Positions 1 through 7,267 of a stretch of DNA of 13,812 nucleotides are shown here, piece after piece. The position numbers were made by a program, and so were the translations under genes. Within the stretch, counting starts at the first letter, position 1, and each line of letters opens with the position of its first letter. The notes beneath the pieces were generated by a model. The model saw only the letters and a program-made list of their open reading frames with translations, ran no database searches and was not told where the DNA came from. This DNA comes from an uncultured Lachnospiraceae bacterium (GTDB lineage Bacteria; Bacillota_A; Clostridia; Lachnospirales; Lachnospiraceae), in assembly GCA_902767195.1 (NCBI GenBank), contig CACXGS010000183.1:1-13812 (forward strand). Direction: 5' to 3'.

Positions 1-1040
1 CCGGACATTCTCACAAAGAATCTTCTCTCAAACTCCAGGCAGCTGTCGATGGTCTGTTTCTCGGCTTCCCAGATAATATCGAAATGATTCCCTTTTCTCC
101 GGATACAGTCGATCACATCCCCGACTACAGCGCTGGCAGTGGGAAGACTTCCGGCTCCCTTACCATAAAACATCGTGTCCTCCACCATATTGCCACGGAC
201 ACAAATGGCATTAAATACATCATTCACCCCTGCCAGAGGATGATCCTGGCTGATCATCAGAGGACTGACGATGGCGTAGAACCGTTCACCCTCTCTCCAG
301 CCGCTGGCAAGAAGTTTGATCCTGGAATGCATCTTACGGGCATAACTGATGTCTTCTCGTGTGATATTGCGGATTCCTTCGGTGTAAATGTCCTCATATC
401 TCACCTGGCGTCCACAGGTCAGGGAAAGCAGAATAGCAATCTTACGGCAGGCATCAAAGCCTTCCACATCTGCTTCCGGATGCAGCTCGGCATACCCTCT
501 CTCCTGGGCATCCTTCAAAGCTTCCTCAAAGGATACGCCCTTTGTCTCCATCTGGGTCAGCATATAATTGGTAGTGCCGTTCAGGATGCCGCTGATCCCC
601 TCTACAACATCACCGGTAAGGCTTGTGAGAAGGGGACGGATAATAGGAATACCGCCGCCGACACTTGCCTCAAACTGGAAATTGACATTCTTGTCTTTGG
701 CAATGGCAATCAGTTCCGGTCCGTTACTTGCAACCAGTTCCTTGTTGGATGTGGCCACACTTCGGCCGTGGAGGAGAGCTTCCTTCACAAATGCATAAGC
801 AGCTCCTGTTCCTCCCATGCACTCGACAACCACTTCAATCTCAGGGTCCTCTATAATAATATTATAATCATGAATGATCTTATCTTCGTTCTCGTCTCCC
901 GGGAAATCCCGAAGGTCAAGGATATATTTCACACAAACGGCATCTCCCACACGCTCTGCGATCACATCCCTGTTGGTTTCAAGCACCCTGGCAACTCCTG
1001 ATCCGATGGTGCCATAACCTAATATTGCTACGTTAATCAT
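1..1040 (-). CDS. hom: Homoserine dehydrogenase, 3' end missing (cut by window start)
   Basis: Reduces aspartate semialdehyde to homoserine with NAD(P)H in the cytoplasm, the branch point toward threonine, methionine and isoleucine. The 346 visible residues start at an ATG (1038-1040) with AGGAGG 6 nt upstream. An N-terminal Rossmann motif GYGTIGSG lies at residues 8-15. SNKELVAS holds the conserved Lys100, NGTTNYML is at 154-161, and the catalytic-type Asp196 and Lys200 are in GFDACRK. The family signature GKGAGSLPTASAV is near residue 295. The frame is open to the window edge and stops at FFVRMS, where the regulatory ACT domain usually begins, so roughly 60-90 residues are missing. It is the first gene after its own promoter (1154-1182). 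The family assignment is secure; feedback regulation through ACT is inferred, not seen. Confidence 0.96.
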   Translation of the reverse strand, partial: MINVAILGYGTIGSGVARVLETNRDVIAERVGDAVCVKYILDLRDFPGDENEDKIIHDYNIIIEDPEIEVVVECMGGTGAAYAFVKEALLHGRSVATSNKELVASNGPELIAIAKDKNVNFQFEASVGGGIPIIRPLLTSLTGDVVEGISGILNGTTNYMLTQMETKGVSFEEALKDAQERGYAELHPEADVEGFDACRKIAILLSLTCGRQVRYEDIYTEGIRNITREDISYARKMHSRIKLLASGWREGERFYAIVSPLMISQDHPLAGVNDVFNAICVRGNMVEDTMFYGKGAGSLPTASAVVGDVIDCIRRKGNHFDIIWEAEKQTIDSCLEFERRFFVRMS

Positions 1041-1073
1041 ATATATCCTCCTGTATTATAACCATTTACTCGG

Positions 1074-1120
1074 AATCGCCCTGGCGATTTCTTTCTCTAC
1101 CCCCTATAGAAAAGGGAGTA
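1074..1120 (-). promoter_or_regulatory. Structured leader of hom: two hairpins
   Basis: The predicted hom transcript can form one hairpin with a 7-bp stem (1098-1104 with 1114-1120, TACTCCC pairing GGGGGTA with one G-T) and a second with a 6-bp stem (AATCGC/GCGATT within 1074-1089). Neither is followed by a U-run, so they are not obvious attenuating terminators. I could not match the leader to a T-box, SAM or lysine riboswitch. Confidence 0.4.
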
Positions 1121-1153
1121 TCGATCTGTATCTGGTGAGCATCCTCGGATTGG

Positions 1154-1182
1154 ATAGTAACATACAATGCATAAAGATGCAA
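1154..1182 (-). promoter_or_regulatory. Predicted sigma-A promoter of hom
   Basis: On the minus strand, TTGCAT (1177-1182) and TACTAT (1154-1159) are separated by exactly 17 nt, with an extended -10 TG one base upstream of TACTAT. Transcription would begin near 1147, leaving a leader of about 105 nt before hom. The -35 box directly abuts and overlaps by one base the distal arm of the 15-bp inverted repeat. Confidence 0.7.
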
Positions 1183-1242
1183 GTAAATGGTTATAACTCA
1201 TGGGAGATCTCTTCTCTCTCCCGCTGAATCTTACAATAGAAT

Positions 1243-1268
1243 CAGGGCATCTGAATACAGATGCCCTG
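1243..1268 (-). terminator. Hairpin terminator after the EF-G-like gene
   Basis: Perfect 11-bp stem CAGGGCATCTG/CAGATGCCCTG with a 4-nt loop, 42 bp beyond the EF-G-like stop codon. The downstream tail on the minus strand (ATTCTATTGT) is only moderately U-rich, so termination efficiency is uncertain. It separates the EF-G-like gene from the hom promoter. Confidence 0.65.
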
Positions 1269-1310
1269 GCACTGTTAATTCATAATAATAGTAGGGTAAA
1301 GAGAAACTAA

Positions 1311-3395
1311 TTATTTATCCTCTTCCTCAGCAGCCTCTTTCAATACTTTCTCCTGAGCGTCTGCCGGCATCTGCTCATACCTGCTGAATTCATAGGAGAA
1401 CTCTCCGCTGCCGCCGGTCATGGACCGAAGGTCTGTGGAGTATCCGATCAGGCTTGCCAGCGGAATATCAGCTACAAGCTCCTGTCTTCCGCCCTCGATG
1501 GGGTTCATGCCGAGAATACGTCCACGACGTTTATTCAGGTCACCCATAACATCACCGGTATTCTTGTCAAGAACATCTACCTTCAGATTAACGATTGGCT
1601 CAAGAAGAACCGGTTTGGCATCCATGACACCGTTCTTAAATGCCATAACGGAAGCCATCTTGAAGGCCATCTCGGAGGAATCTACCGGATGGTAGGATCC
1701 GTCGATCAGTGTTGCCTTAACACCTACTACAGGATATCCGGCAAGAGGTCCCTTAAGGCAGGACTCGGCGATACCCTTCTCAACAGCCGGGAAGTAATTC
1801 TTCGGAACAGCTCCGCCGAAGATCTTCTCCTCAAATACGTAAGGTGTCTCAAGGTCGCCGGAGGGCTCATATGTCATGAGAACATCACCGTACTGACCAT
1901 GTCCGCCGGACTGCTTCTTATACTTACCGCGAACCTCAACCTTGCCGCGGATGGTTTCCTTAAAGGCAACTTTGGGTTTCACCAGGTTAATGCCTACTTT
2001 GTAACGGTCAAGAAGCTTACTTCTTACGATCTCGATATGCTGGTCACCCAGGCCGTAAAGCAGAAGCTGGCGGTTTGCCTTGTCATTCACTTCCTGAAGA
2101 GTCAGGTCCTCATCCATGAGCTTACGAAGTGCGGTTGCAACCTTATCTTCATCACCCTTAGACTGGGCTTCATATCTGGTAAATGTATAAGGTGTAGGCA
2201 TATCCATTCCGTTAATAACAACAGGATTCGCCTTCTGTGTCAGTGTATCACCTGTCTTGGTTGCGGTAAGCTTGGCAATCGCGCCAATGTCACCGGCCTT
2301 GAGCTCGGAGATCTCGATCTGGTCTTTTCCTCTTAAGACATAGAGCTTACCAATACGCTCATCTGTCTCTTTGTTGCCATTATATAAAGTACAATCAGAT
2401 GTAAGAACACCATCGGTAACCTTAACCAGAGAGAATCTTCCTACGAAAGGATCGGCGATGGTCTTAAATACAAAGGCTGTAACATCTTTGCTGTCATCAT
2501 AAGAAGGAACATAATCCTCGTCGGACTTGGTGTACTTTCCTGCCAGCTGTCCTTCAACCTTTCCGGGAGCTGCAACATATTTCACCAGGAAGTTAAGGAG
2601 AACCTTAGCACCATACTCGGAATTATTGGATCCGCAGATTACGGGCATCAGGTCACGGGAAGCGATGGCAGATGTCACGGCATTCTGAATCTCCTCATCT
2701 GTGAAAGGCTCTTCCTCAAAGAACTTCTCCATAAGCTCTTCGTCTGTCTCGGCAATCCCTTCCATAAGAGTCATGCGGTACTCATCCAGCTCATCGTTAT
2801 CGCCTTCCTCGGCAACAGTCTCAGTAAAAGAAGAACCGTCGAAAGCCGCAACGATATTGTCAAGGGCATTCACAAAGCCTTTAAACTCGTGACCCTCTTT
2901 CACAGGCATCTGGAACGGAACGATGCTGGTTCCGTAAGTATCCTTCAGGGCATCTACGATCGCAGGGATATCCACGTGCTCATCTTCGCAGTTGGTAATA
3001 TATACGATAACCGGGATTCCTCTCTTCTTGCAGAAATTAAAACTTCTGTTGGTCCCTACTTCGATTCCTGATTTGCCGCTGATCACGATCACTGCTGCAT
3101 CGGCAACACTGAGGGCTTCATATACTTCGCCGGAGAAATCAAACAGACCCGGAGTATCAAGAACGTTCACCTTGAATCCGTCAACCTCAAAAGGAATGAC
3201 TGATGTGGAAATAGAGAACTGTCTCTTAATCTCCTCTTTATCATAATCACTTACTGTGCCACCCTCGGCAACTGTACGAATTCTCTTGATCACACCATTG
3301 GCAAATGCCATATTCTCGACCAGAGAAGTCTTACCGCTGCCGCCGTGTCCAAGTAAGACGACATTTTTGATATTCTCAGTTGCATATACTTTCAT
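1311..3395 (-). CDS. EF-G-like translational GTPase paralogue
   Basis: 694 residues, full EF-G length. It has a G domain (about 1-280), then beta-barrel domain II, domain III, domain IV with the tip loop QSGGHGQYG, and domain V containing GDVMGDLNKRRGRILGM. The P-loop is GHGGSGKT (16-23). Switch I reads EEIKRQFSIS instead of the canonical RGITI. G3 is DTPGLFDF (80-87), with Leu84 where EF-G has the catalytic His. G4 is NCED (135-138), lacking the Lys of NKxD. These changes match the EF-G-like subfamily rather than the housekeeping FusA, so I infer an auxiliary ribosome-associated role, not bulk translocation. The start ATG has GGGAGG 9 nt upstream. It is a single-gene unit with its own promoter, divergent from tyrA, and terminates at 1243-1268. 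Cellular function is unknown to me. Confidence 0.9.
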   Translation of the reverse strand: MKVYATENIKNVVLLGHGGSGKTSLVENMAFANGVIKRIRTVAEGGTVSDYDKEEIKRQFSISTSVIPFEVDGFKVNVLDTPGLFDFSGEVYEALSVADAAVIVISGKSGIEVGTNRSFNFCKKRGIPVIVYITNCEDEHVDIPAIVDALKDTYGTSIVPFQMPVKEGHEFKGFVNALDNIVAAFDGSSFTETVAEEGDNDELDEYRMTLMEGIAETDEELMEKFFEEEPFTDEEIQNAVTSAIASRDLMPVICGSNNSEYGAKVLLNFLVKYVAAPGKVEGQLAGKYTKSDEDYVPSYDDSKDVTAFVFKTIADPFVGRFSLVKVTDGVLTSDCTLYNGNKETDERIGKLYVLRGKDQIEISELKAGDIGAIAKLTATKTGDTLTQKANPVVINGMDMPTPYTFTRYEAQSKGDEDKVATALRKLMDEDLTLQEVNDKANRQLLLYGLGDQHIEIVRSKLLDRYKVGINLVKPKVAFKETIRGKVEVRGKYKKQSGGHGQYGDVLMTYEPSGDLETPYVFEEKIFGGAVPKNYFPAVEKGIAESCLKGPLAGYPVVGVKATLIDGSYHPVDSSEMAFKMASVMAFKNGVMDAKPVLLEPIVNLKVDVLDKNTGDVMGDLNKRRGRILGMNPIEGGRQELVADIPLASLIGYSTDLRSMTGGSGEFSYEFSRYEQMPADAQEKVLKEAAEEEDK

Positions 3396-3440
3396 AACAT
3401 TGTTCCTCCCATGTTTTATTAATTACGAAACTCAACTTCT

Positions 3441-3469
3441 ATTCTACTAAAAAATACCTACTATTACAA
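3441..3469 (-). promoter_or_regulatory. Predicted sigma-A promoter of the EF-G-like gene
   Basis: On the minus strand TTGTAA (3464-3469), a 17-nt spacer and TAGAAT (3441-3446). Transcription would start near 3434, about 40 nt before the start codon. It is back-to-back with the tyrA promoter. Confidence 0.65.
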
Positions 3470-3527
3470 GGGTGTTTTTCGCTTTTGACCAAAAAAGTTG
3501 GCCCCTTCACTTTAACACTAAAAAGCA

Positions 3528-3556
3528 TTGACACGCCCTTTATTTTGCGCTAGACT
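3528..3556 (+). promoter_or_regulatory. Predicted sigma-A promoter of tyrA-aroA
   Basis: A consensus -35 TTGACA (3528-3533), a 17-nt spacer and TAGACT (3551-3556) give a start near 3563 and a short leader of about 24 nt. That leaves no room for a T-box or leader-peptide attenuator. A weak inverted repeat GACCAA/TTGGCC (3487-3503) lies between this and the divergent promoter. Confidence 0.75.
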
Positions 3557-3586
3557 TATTATCAGATTAACATCGGAGGTTTCATT

Positions 3587-4690
3587 ATGAACGGAGAATC
3601 CATGACTATAGGATTTATCGGCCTCGGACTGATCGGAGGTTCTATAGCGAAAACCATACGGAGAATCCACCCGGATTCTGTTTTATACGCATATGATACA
3701 GACAAAACGGGCCTCTCACAGGCTGTGAAAGAAGGCGTGATCAACCACACTCTCGATGAGCCGGATGACCGGCTGTCGGATTGCAGCATCCTCTTTCTCT
3801 GCGCCCCGGTGTCAGTGAATATCCACTATCTTCAGGCACTGAAAGATATAGTAAATGAGCAGTGTCTGATCACTGATGTGGGAAGTGTGAAGGGACCGGT
3901 CCAGAAGGCAGTCACAGAACTGGGCATGGAGCATCATTTTATAGGCGGACATCCCATGGTCGGATCCGAACGGTCCGGTTACGAGAATGCAAAGGATCAT
4001 CTGCTGGAGAATGCCTACTATTTCCTTACCCCCAGTTCCAGTACGGATTTTATGCTGTCATCCAGGTTTTCTTCCTTCATTCAGAGCCTGGGAGCACTCC
4101 CCGTGACACTCCTCCCTGAGGAACATGACCTGATCACAGCGGCCATCAGCCACATTCCCCACATCATCGCAGCCGAGCTGGTCCATATTGTAAGAAGGGC
4201 GGACAGAAACAACGGGATGCTGAAGCAGCTTGCCGCCGGAGGATTTAAAGACATTACAAGAATCGCATCCTCCTCCCCCGTCATGTGGGAACAGATCTGT
4301 GAAAATAACGCGCCCAATATCAAAACTCTTCTCACCGATGTCATTGATGACCTCTCTGAAGTCATCCGGCAGCTGGACGTCCACAACGGGGAATATGTCC
4401 ACGAATACTTCCGCCAGGCCGGGGAGTACAGGGATTCCGTCCCTGACCGGTCCACCGGCCTCTTTAAAAAGATCCATAAGATCTATATCGATATACCGGA
4501 TGAGCCGGGGACACTGGCAACCGCCGCATCCCAGCTGGCATTTCACAATATCAGTATCAAGAACATCGGCATTGTCCACAACCGGGAATTCGAAGAAGGC
4601 GTCCTGGAGATCATTCTCTACGATGAAGAATCCTGCCGGAAGGCGGCACAGGTGCTCCGGGACAGGAACTATACGGTACATCAGAGGTAA
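3587..4690 (+). CDS. tyrA: Prephenate dehydrogenase with C-terminal ACT domain
   Basis: Oxidatively decarboxylates prephenate to 4-hydroxyphenylpyruvate for tyrosine synthesis. 367 residues, the usual size of the Bacillus-type enzyme with ACT domain. The Rossmann NAD(P)-binding motif GLGLIGG is at 12-18, ITDVGSVKG at 95-103, HPMVGSERSG at 122-131, the helical-domain ISHIPH at 187-192 and GGFKDITRIASS at 218-229. An ACT domain spans about 297-367 with the ligand-binding turn DEPGTLA. No chorismate mutase domain is fused. ATG 3587 has GGAGG 7 nt upstream; an ATG at 3602 (MTIGFIG) with GGAG 5 nt before it is a possible alternative start. aroA follows after 2 bp, so the two are co-transcribed and probably translationally coupled. 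Tyrosine feedback through ACT is inferred from the family. Confidence 0.96.
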   Translation: MNGESMTIGFIGLGLIGGSIAKTIRRIHPDSVLYAYDTDKTGLSQAVKEGVINHTLDEPDDRLSDCSILFLCAPVSVNIHYLQALKDIVNEQCLITDVGSVKGPVQKAVTELGMEHHFIGGHPMVGSERSGYENAKDHLLENAYYFLTPSSSTDFMLSSRFSSFIQSLGALPVTLLPEEHDLITAAISHIPHIIAAELVHIVRRADRNNGMLKQLAAGGFKDITRIASSSPVMWEQICENNAPNIKTLLTDVIDDLSEVIRQLDVHNGEYVHEYFRQAGEYRDSVPDRSTGLFKKIHKIYIDIPDEPGTLATAASQLAFHNISIKNIGIVHNREFEEGVLEIILYDEESCRKAAQVLRDRNYTVHQR

Positions 4691-4692
4691 AC

Positions 4693-5994
4693 ATGATGCA
4701 TACAATAACTCCAAAGACAAGTTTACGGGGAACTCTGACTGTCCCCGGAGATAAATCCATCTCTCATCGTGCCGTGATGCTGGGCGCTCTGGCTGACGGA
4801 GTCACGGAAATCCACGGCTTTCTGAAAGGAGCAGACTGCCTGTCAACAATCTCCTGTTTTCGGAAAACGGGAATCCGTATCGATGAAGAAAATGACGTGA
4901 TCCGTGTGTTCGGACGGGGTCTTTTCGGCCTCCGGCCACCAGAATCCACGCTGGATGTGGGAAACAGCGGAACCACCACAAGGCTGATCTCCGGCATTCT
5001 GGCAGGGCAGAATTTCACCAGTGTACTAAGTGGTGATGCCTCCCTGAACCGTCGTCCCATGAAAAGGATTATCGATCCCCTGACCCTTATGAAGGCGCAG
5101 ATTCAAAGCATCAACGGGGACGGGTGCGCCCCCTTAAAGATCACAGGATCTCATTTGCAGGCCATCCATTACCAGTCTCCGGTCGCTTCTGCCCAGGTGA
5201 AGTCATGTATCCTTCTGGCGGGACTCTATGCCGAAGGAATAACCGGTGTAACCGAGCCATCCCTGTCAAGGGATCACACGGAAAGAATGCTCCGGGCTTT
5301 TGGCGCTGACGTCCGCTCTGAAGGGAAATCCTGTTTTATCCACCCCCTGACCGGATCCTCCAAATCCGGACATCTTTCTTTACAGGCACAGAAAATCATT
5401 GTTCCCGGGGACATTTCATCCGCTGCCTATTTCATAGCTGCCGGCCTGATCACACCGAACTCGGAGATCCTAATCCGAAATGTCGGCATCAATGAAACCC
5501 GGGCAGGTATCCTCCGCGTCTGTCTGGATATGGGAGGGAATCTTGAGCTGATGAATCAAAGGGAAGAAGGCGGTGAACCGGTGGCGGACATTCTGGTACG
5601 GTCTTCCTCTTTGCATGGGATAAGCATCAGCGGGGATATCATACCTACCCTGATCGACGAACTCCCGATGATTGCCATTCTGGCCTGCTTCGCCGAAGGA
5701 CAGACGGTCATCCGTGATGCAGGAGAACTGCGGGTCAAAGAATCCGACCGTATCGATCTGGTCAGCAGCAACCTCTCCCGGATGGGAGCCGATATCACTC
5801 CTGTCGAGGACGGATTCATCATCAATGGAGGCCGTCCTTTGCACGGAACTGACATAGAATGCAGCATGGATCACCGGATTGCCATGGCCTTTGCCGTGGC
5901 CGGGCTGAACGCAGACGGAAAAACCGGGATAAAAGACAGCGAGTGTGTGGCTGTCTCCTACCCCGGATTCTTTCAGCAGCTTCAAATGTTATGA
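4693..5994 (+). CDS. aroA: 3-phosphoshikimate 1-carboxyvinyltransferase (EPSP synthase)
   Basis: Transfers the enolpyruvyl group of PEP to shikimate-3-phosphate, the sixth shikimate step. 433 residues, complete. Motifs in order: PGDKSISHR (18-26), DVGNSGTTTR (88-97), GDASLNRRPM (114-123), SAQVK (166-170), SRDHTE (192-197), DELP (322-325), ELRVKESDR (345-353) and DHRIAM (393-398). All main substrate-binding residues of the family appear intact. The combination of RDHTE, GDKS and SAQ-x-K is typical of class II EPSP synthases. AGAGG at the end of tyrA serves as ribosome binding site; two tandem ATGs (4693, 4696) are both plausible, the second having the better spacing. It is the last gene of the tyrA operon. 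Its stop lies only 6 bp from the convergent purine gene, and I see no dedicated terminator. Confidence 0.97.
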   Translation: MMHTITPKTSLRGTLTVPGDKSISHRAVMLGALADGVTEIHGFLKGADCLSTISCFRKTGIRIDEENDVIRVFGRGLFGLRPPESTLDVGNSGTTTRLISGILAGQNFTSVLSGDASLNRRPMKRIIDPLTLMKAQIQSINGDGCAPLKITGSHLQAIHYQSPVASAQVKSCILLAGLYAEGITGVTEPSLSRDHTERMLRAFGADVRSEGKSCFIHPLTGSSKSGHLSLQAQKIIVPGDISSAAYFIAAGLITPNSEILIRNVGINETRAGILRVCLDMGGNLELMNQREEGGEPVADILVRSSSLHGISISGDIIPTLIDELPMIAILACFAEGQTVIRDAGELRVKESDRIDLVSSNLSRMGADITPVEDGFIINGGRPLHGTDIECSMDHRIAMAFAVAGLNADGKTGIKDSECVAVSYPGFFQQLQML

Positions 5995-6000
5995 TTATTC

Positions 6001-7176
6001 TTAATGATGGAACAGACGAATCTTAGTAAATGCCATCACCATGTTATACTTGTTGCAAGTCTCGATTACATTGTCATCACGAATAGAGCCGCCTGGCTGA
6101 GCTACATAGGCTACACCGCTCTTATGAGCCCTTTCGATATTATCCCCAAAGGGGAAGAAGGCATCGGATCCTAAAGCCACACCGCTCATTTTATCAAGCC
6201 AGGCTCTCTTCTCTTCTCTGGTGAATTCAGCCGGCTTCTCCGTGAAGATCTTCTCCCACTCGCCATCAGCGAGAATATCCATACACTCATCACCCATGTA
6301 TACGTCAATAGCGTTGTCCCTCTCCGCACGGCGGATCTCTTCCTTAAAGGGAAGGCCCATAACCTGAGGAGACTGACGCAGCCACCAATTGTCAGCCTTC
6401 TGTCCTGCCAGTCTGGTACAGTGAATCCTGGACTGCTGCCCGGCACCGATGCCGATAGCCTGACCGTCCTTAACATAGCAGACAGAATTGGACTGGGTGT
6501 ACTTAAGAGTGATCATGGAAATGGCAAGGTCGATCTTAGCCTGCTCACTCAGCTCCTTGTTATCTGTTACGATATTATCAAAGAAATGCTCATCAATCTT
6601 CAGCTCATTACGTCCCTGCTCAAAAGTAATTCCGAATACTTCCTTGCGCTCCAGTTCCTTGGGAACATAGTTCTCATCAATCTGGATCACGTTATAATTG
6701 CCTTTCTTCTTGCTCTTTAAAATCTCCAGAGCTTCCGGCTCATAACCGGGGGCGATCACTCCATCGGAAACCTCTCTCTTGATCATGTTGGCTGTAGGCA
6801 CGTCGCAGACGTCAGAAAGAGCGATAAAATCTCCATAGGAAGACATACGGTCCGCTCCTCTTGCTCTGGCATAGGCACAGGCCAGGGGAGAAAGCTCACC
6901 AAGGTCATCCACCCAGTAGATCTTAGCCAGGGTCTCGGAAAGAGGGAGGCCCACTGCTGCTCCTGCCGGAGATACATGCTTAAAAGAGGTCGCTGCGGGA
7001 AGTCCGGTTGCCTTTTTTAATTCACTGACCAGCTGCCAGCCGTTAAAGGCATCCAGAAAATTAATATATCCGGGCTTACCGTTGAGCACGGTAATGGGAA
7101 GCTCTCCCTCTTCCATAAAGATACGGGAAGGCTTCTGATTGGGGTTACATCCGTATTTTAATTCCAGTTCTTTCAT
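6001..7176 (-). CDS. Stand-alone AICAR formyltransferase
   Basis: Transfers a formyl group from 10-formyltetrahydrofolate to AICAR to give FAICAR, the penultimate step to IMP. 391 residues corresponding only to the formyltransferase half of bifunctional PurH; no MGS-fold cyclohydrolase domain is present. The catalytic Lys-His pair is Lys66-His67 in SFKHVSPAGAAVG. Further family motifs are GIGAGQQSR, DAFFPFGDNIERA and the C-terminal QPGGSIRD. The start has AAGGAG about 12 nt upstream. It is second in an operon behind the PurO-type cyclohydrolase, which supplies the missing activity. The 91-nt gap carries a small hairpin (7224-7240). The stop is 6 bp from aroA, which converges on it. Often annotated purH; I leave the symbol blank because it lacks half of PurH. 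Confidence 0.95.
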   Translation of the reverse strand: MKELELKYGCNPNQKPSRIFMEEGELPITVLNGKPGYINFLDAFNGWQLVSELKKATGLPAATSFKHVSPAGAAVGLPLSETLAKIYWVDDLGELSPLACAYARARGADRMSSYGDFIALSDVCDVPTANMIKREVSDGVIAPGYEPEALEILKSKKKGNYNVIQIDENYVPKELERKEVFGITFEQGRNELKIDEHFFDNIVTDNKELSEQAKIDLAISMITLKYTQSNSVCYVKDGQAIGIGAGQQSRIHCTRLAGQKADNWWLRQSPQVMGLPFKEEIRRAERDNAIDVYMGDECMDILADGEWEKIFTEKPAEFTREEKRAWLDKMSGVALGSDAFFPFGDNIERAHKSGVAYVAQPGGSIRDDNVIETCNKYNMVMAFTKIRLFHH

Positions 7177-7223
7177 AATGATATTTCACTCCTTGTATTA
7201 TCTCTGCTCTTCTGTCATTCTCT

Positions 7224-7240
7224 GATCTGACGCACAGATC
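7224..7240 (-). other. Short hairpin between the two purine genes
   Basis: GATCTG and CAGATC form a perfect 6-bp stem with a 5-nt loop in the spacer between the cyclohydrolase and the formyltransferase. There is no U-run after it, so it is more likely a processing or stability element than a terminator. Chance occurrence is possible. Confidence 0.35.
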
Positions 7241-7267
7241 CTCTATACTGCTCTCTGAAGGGACAGA

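Larger units (their letters stand above)
1056..1196. repeat. Perfect 15-bp inverted repeat enclosing the hom promoter and leader
   Basis: TTATAACCATTTACT at 1056-1070 is repeated as its exact reverse complement at 1182-1196. The proximal arm lies 3 bp from the hom ribosome binding site and the distal arm touches the -35 box. The outer six bases TTATAA are self-palindromic, so they are also a direct repeat. This allows a second reading: a 129-bp element (1062-1190) with 9-bp terminal inverted repeats CCATTTACT and a TTATAA target duplication. Other options are paired operator sites. There is no coding capacity inside. The repeat itself is certain; its meaning is open. Confidence 0.85.

Noticed and set aside
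84..1001. Open frame of 305 codons on the plus strand
   Set aside because: It is exactly antisense to homoserine dehydrogenase, whose motifs are unambiguous; the predicted protein is low in structure, with no ribosome binding site. A codon-bias shadow.
1041..1200. T-box, SAM or lysine riboswitch upstream of hom
   Set aside because: No AGGGTGG T-box sequence and no recognisable aptamer cores; the promoter at 1154-1182 also leaves the distal inverted-repeat arm untranscribed.
1689..2336. Open frame of 215 codons on the plus strand inside the EF-G-like gene
   Set aside because: Antisense shadow of a well-supported GTPase gene; no promoter or ribosome binding site and no recognisable motifs.
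4058..4720. Open frame of 220 codons antisense to tyrA
   Set aside because: tyrA has full family motifs on the other strand; this frame shows none and crosses into aroA.
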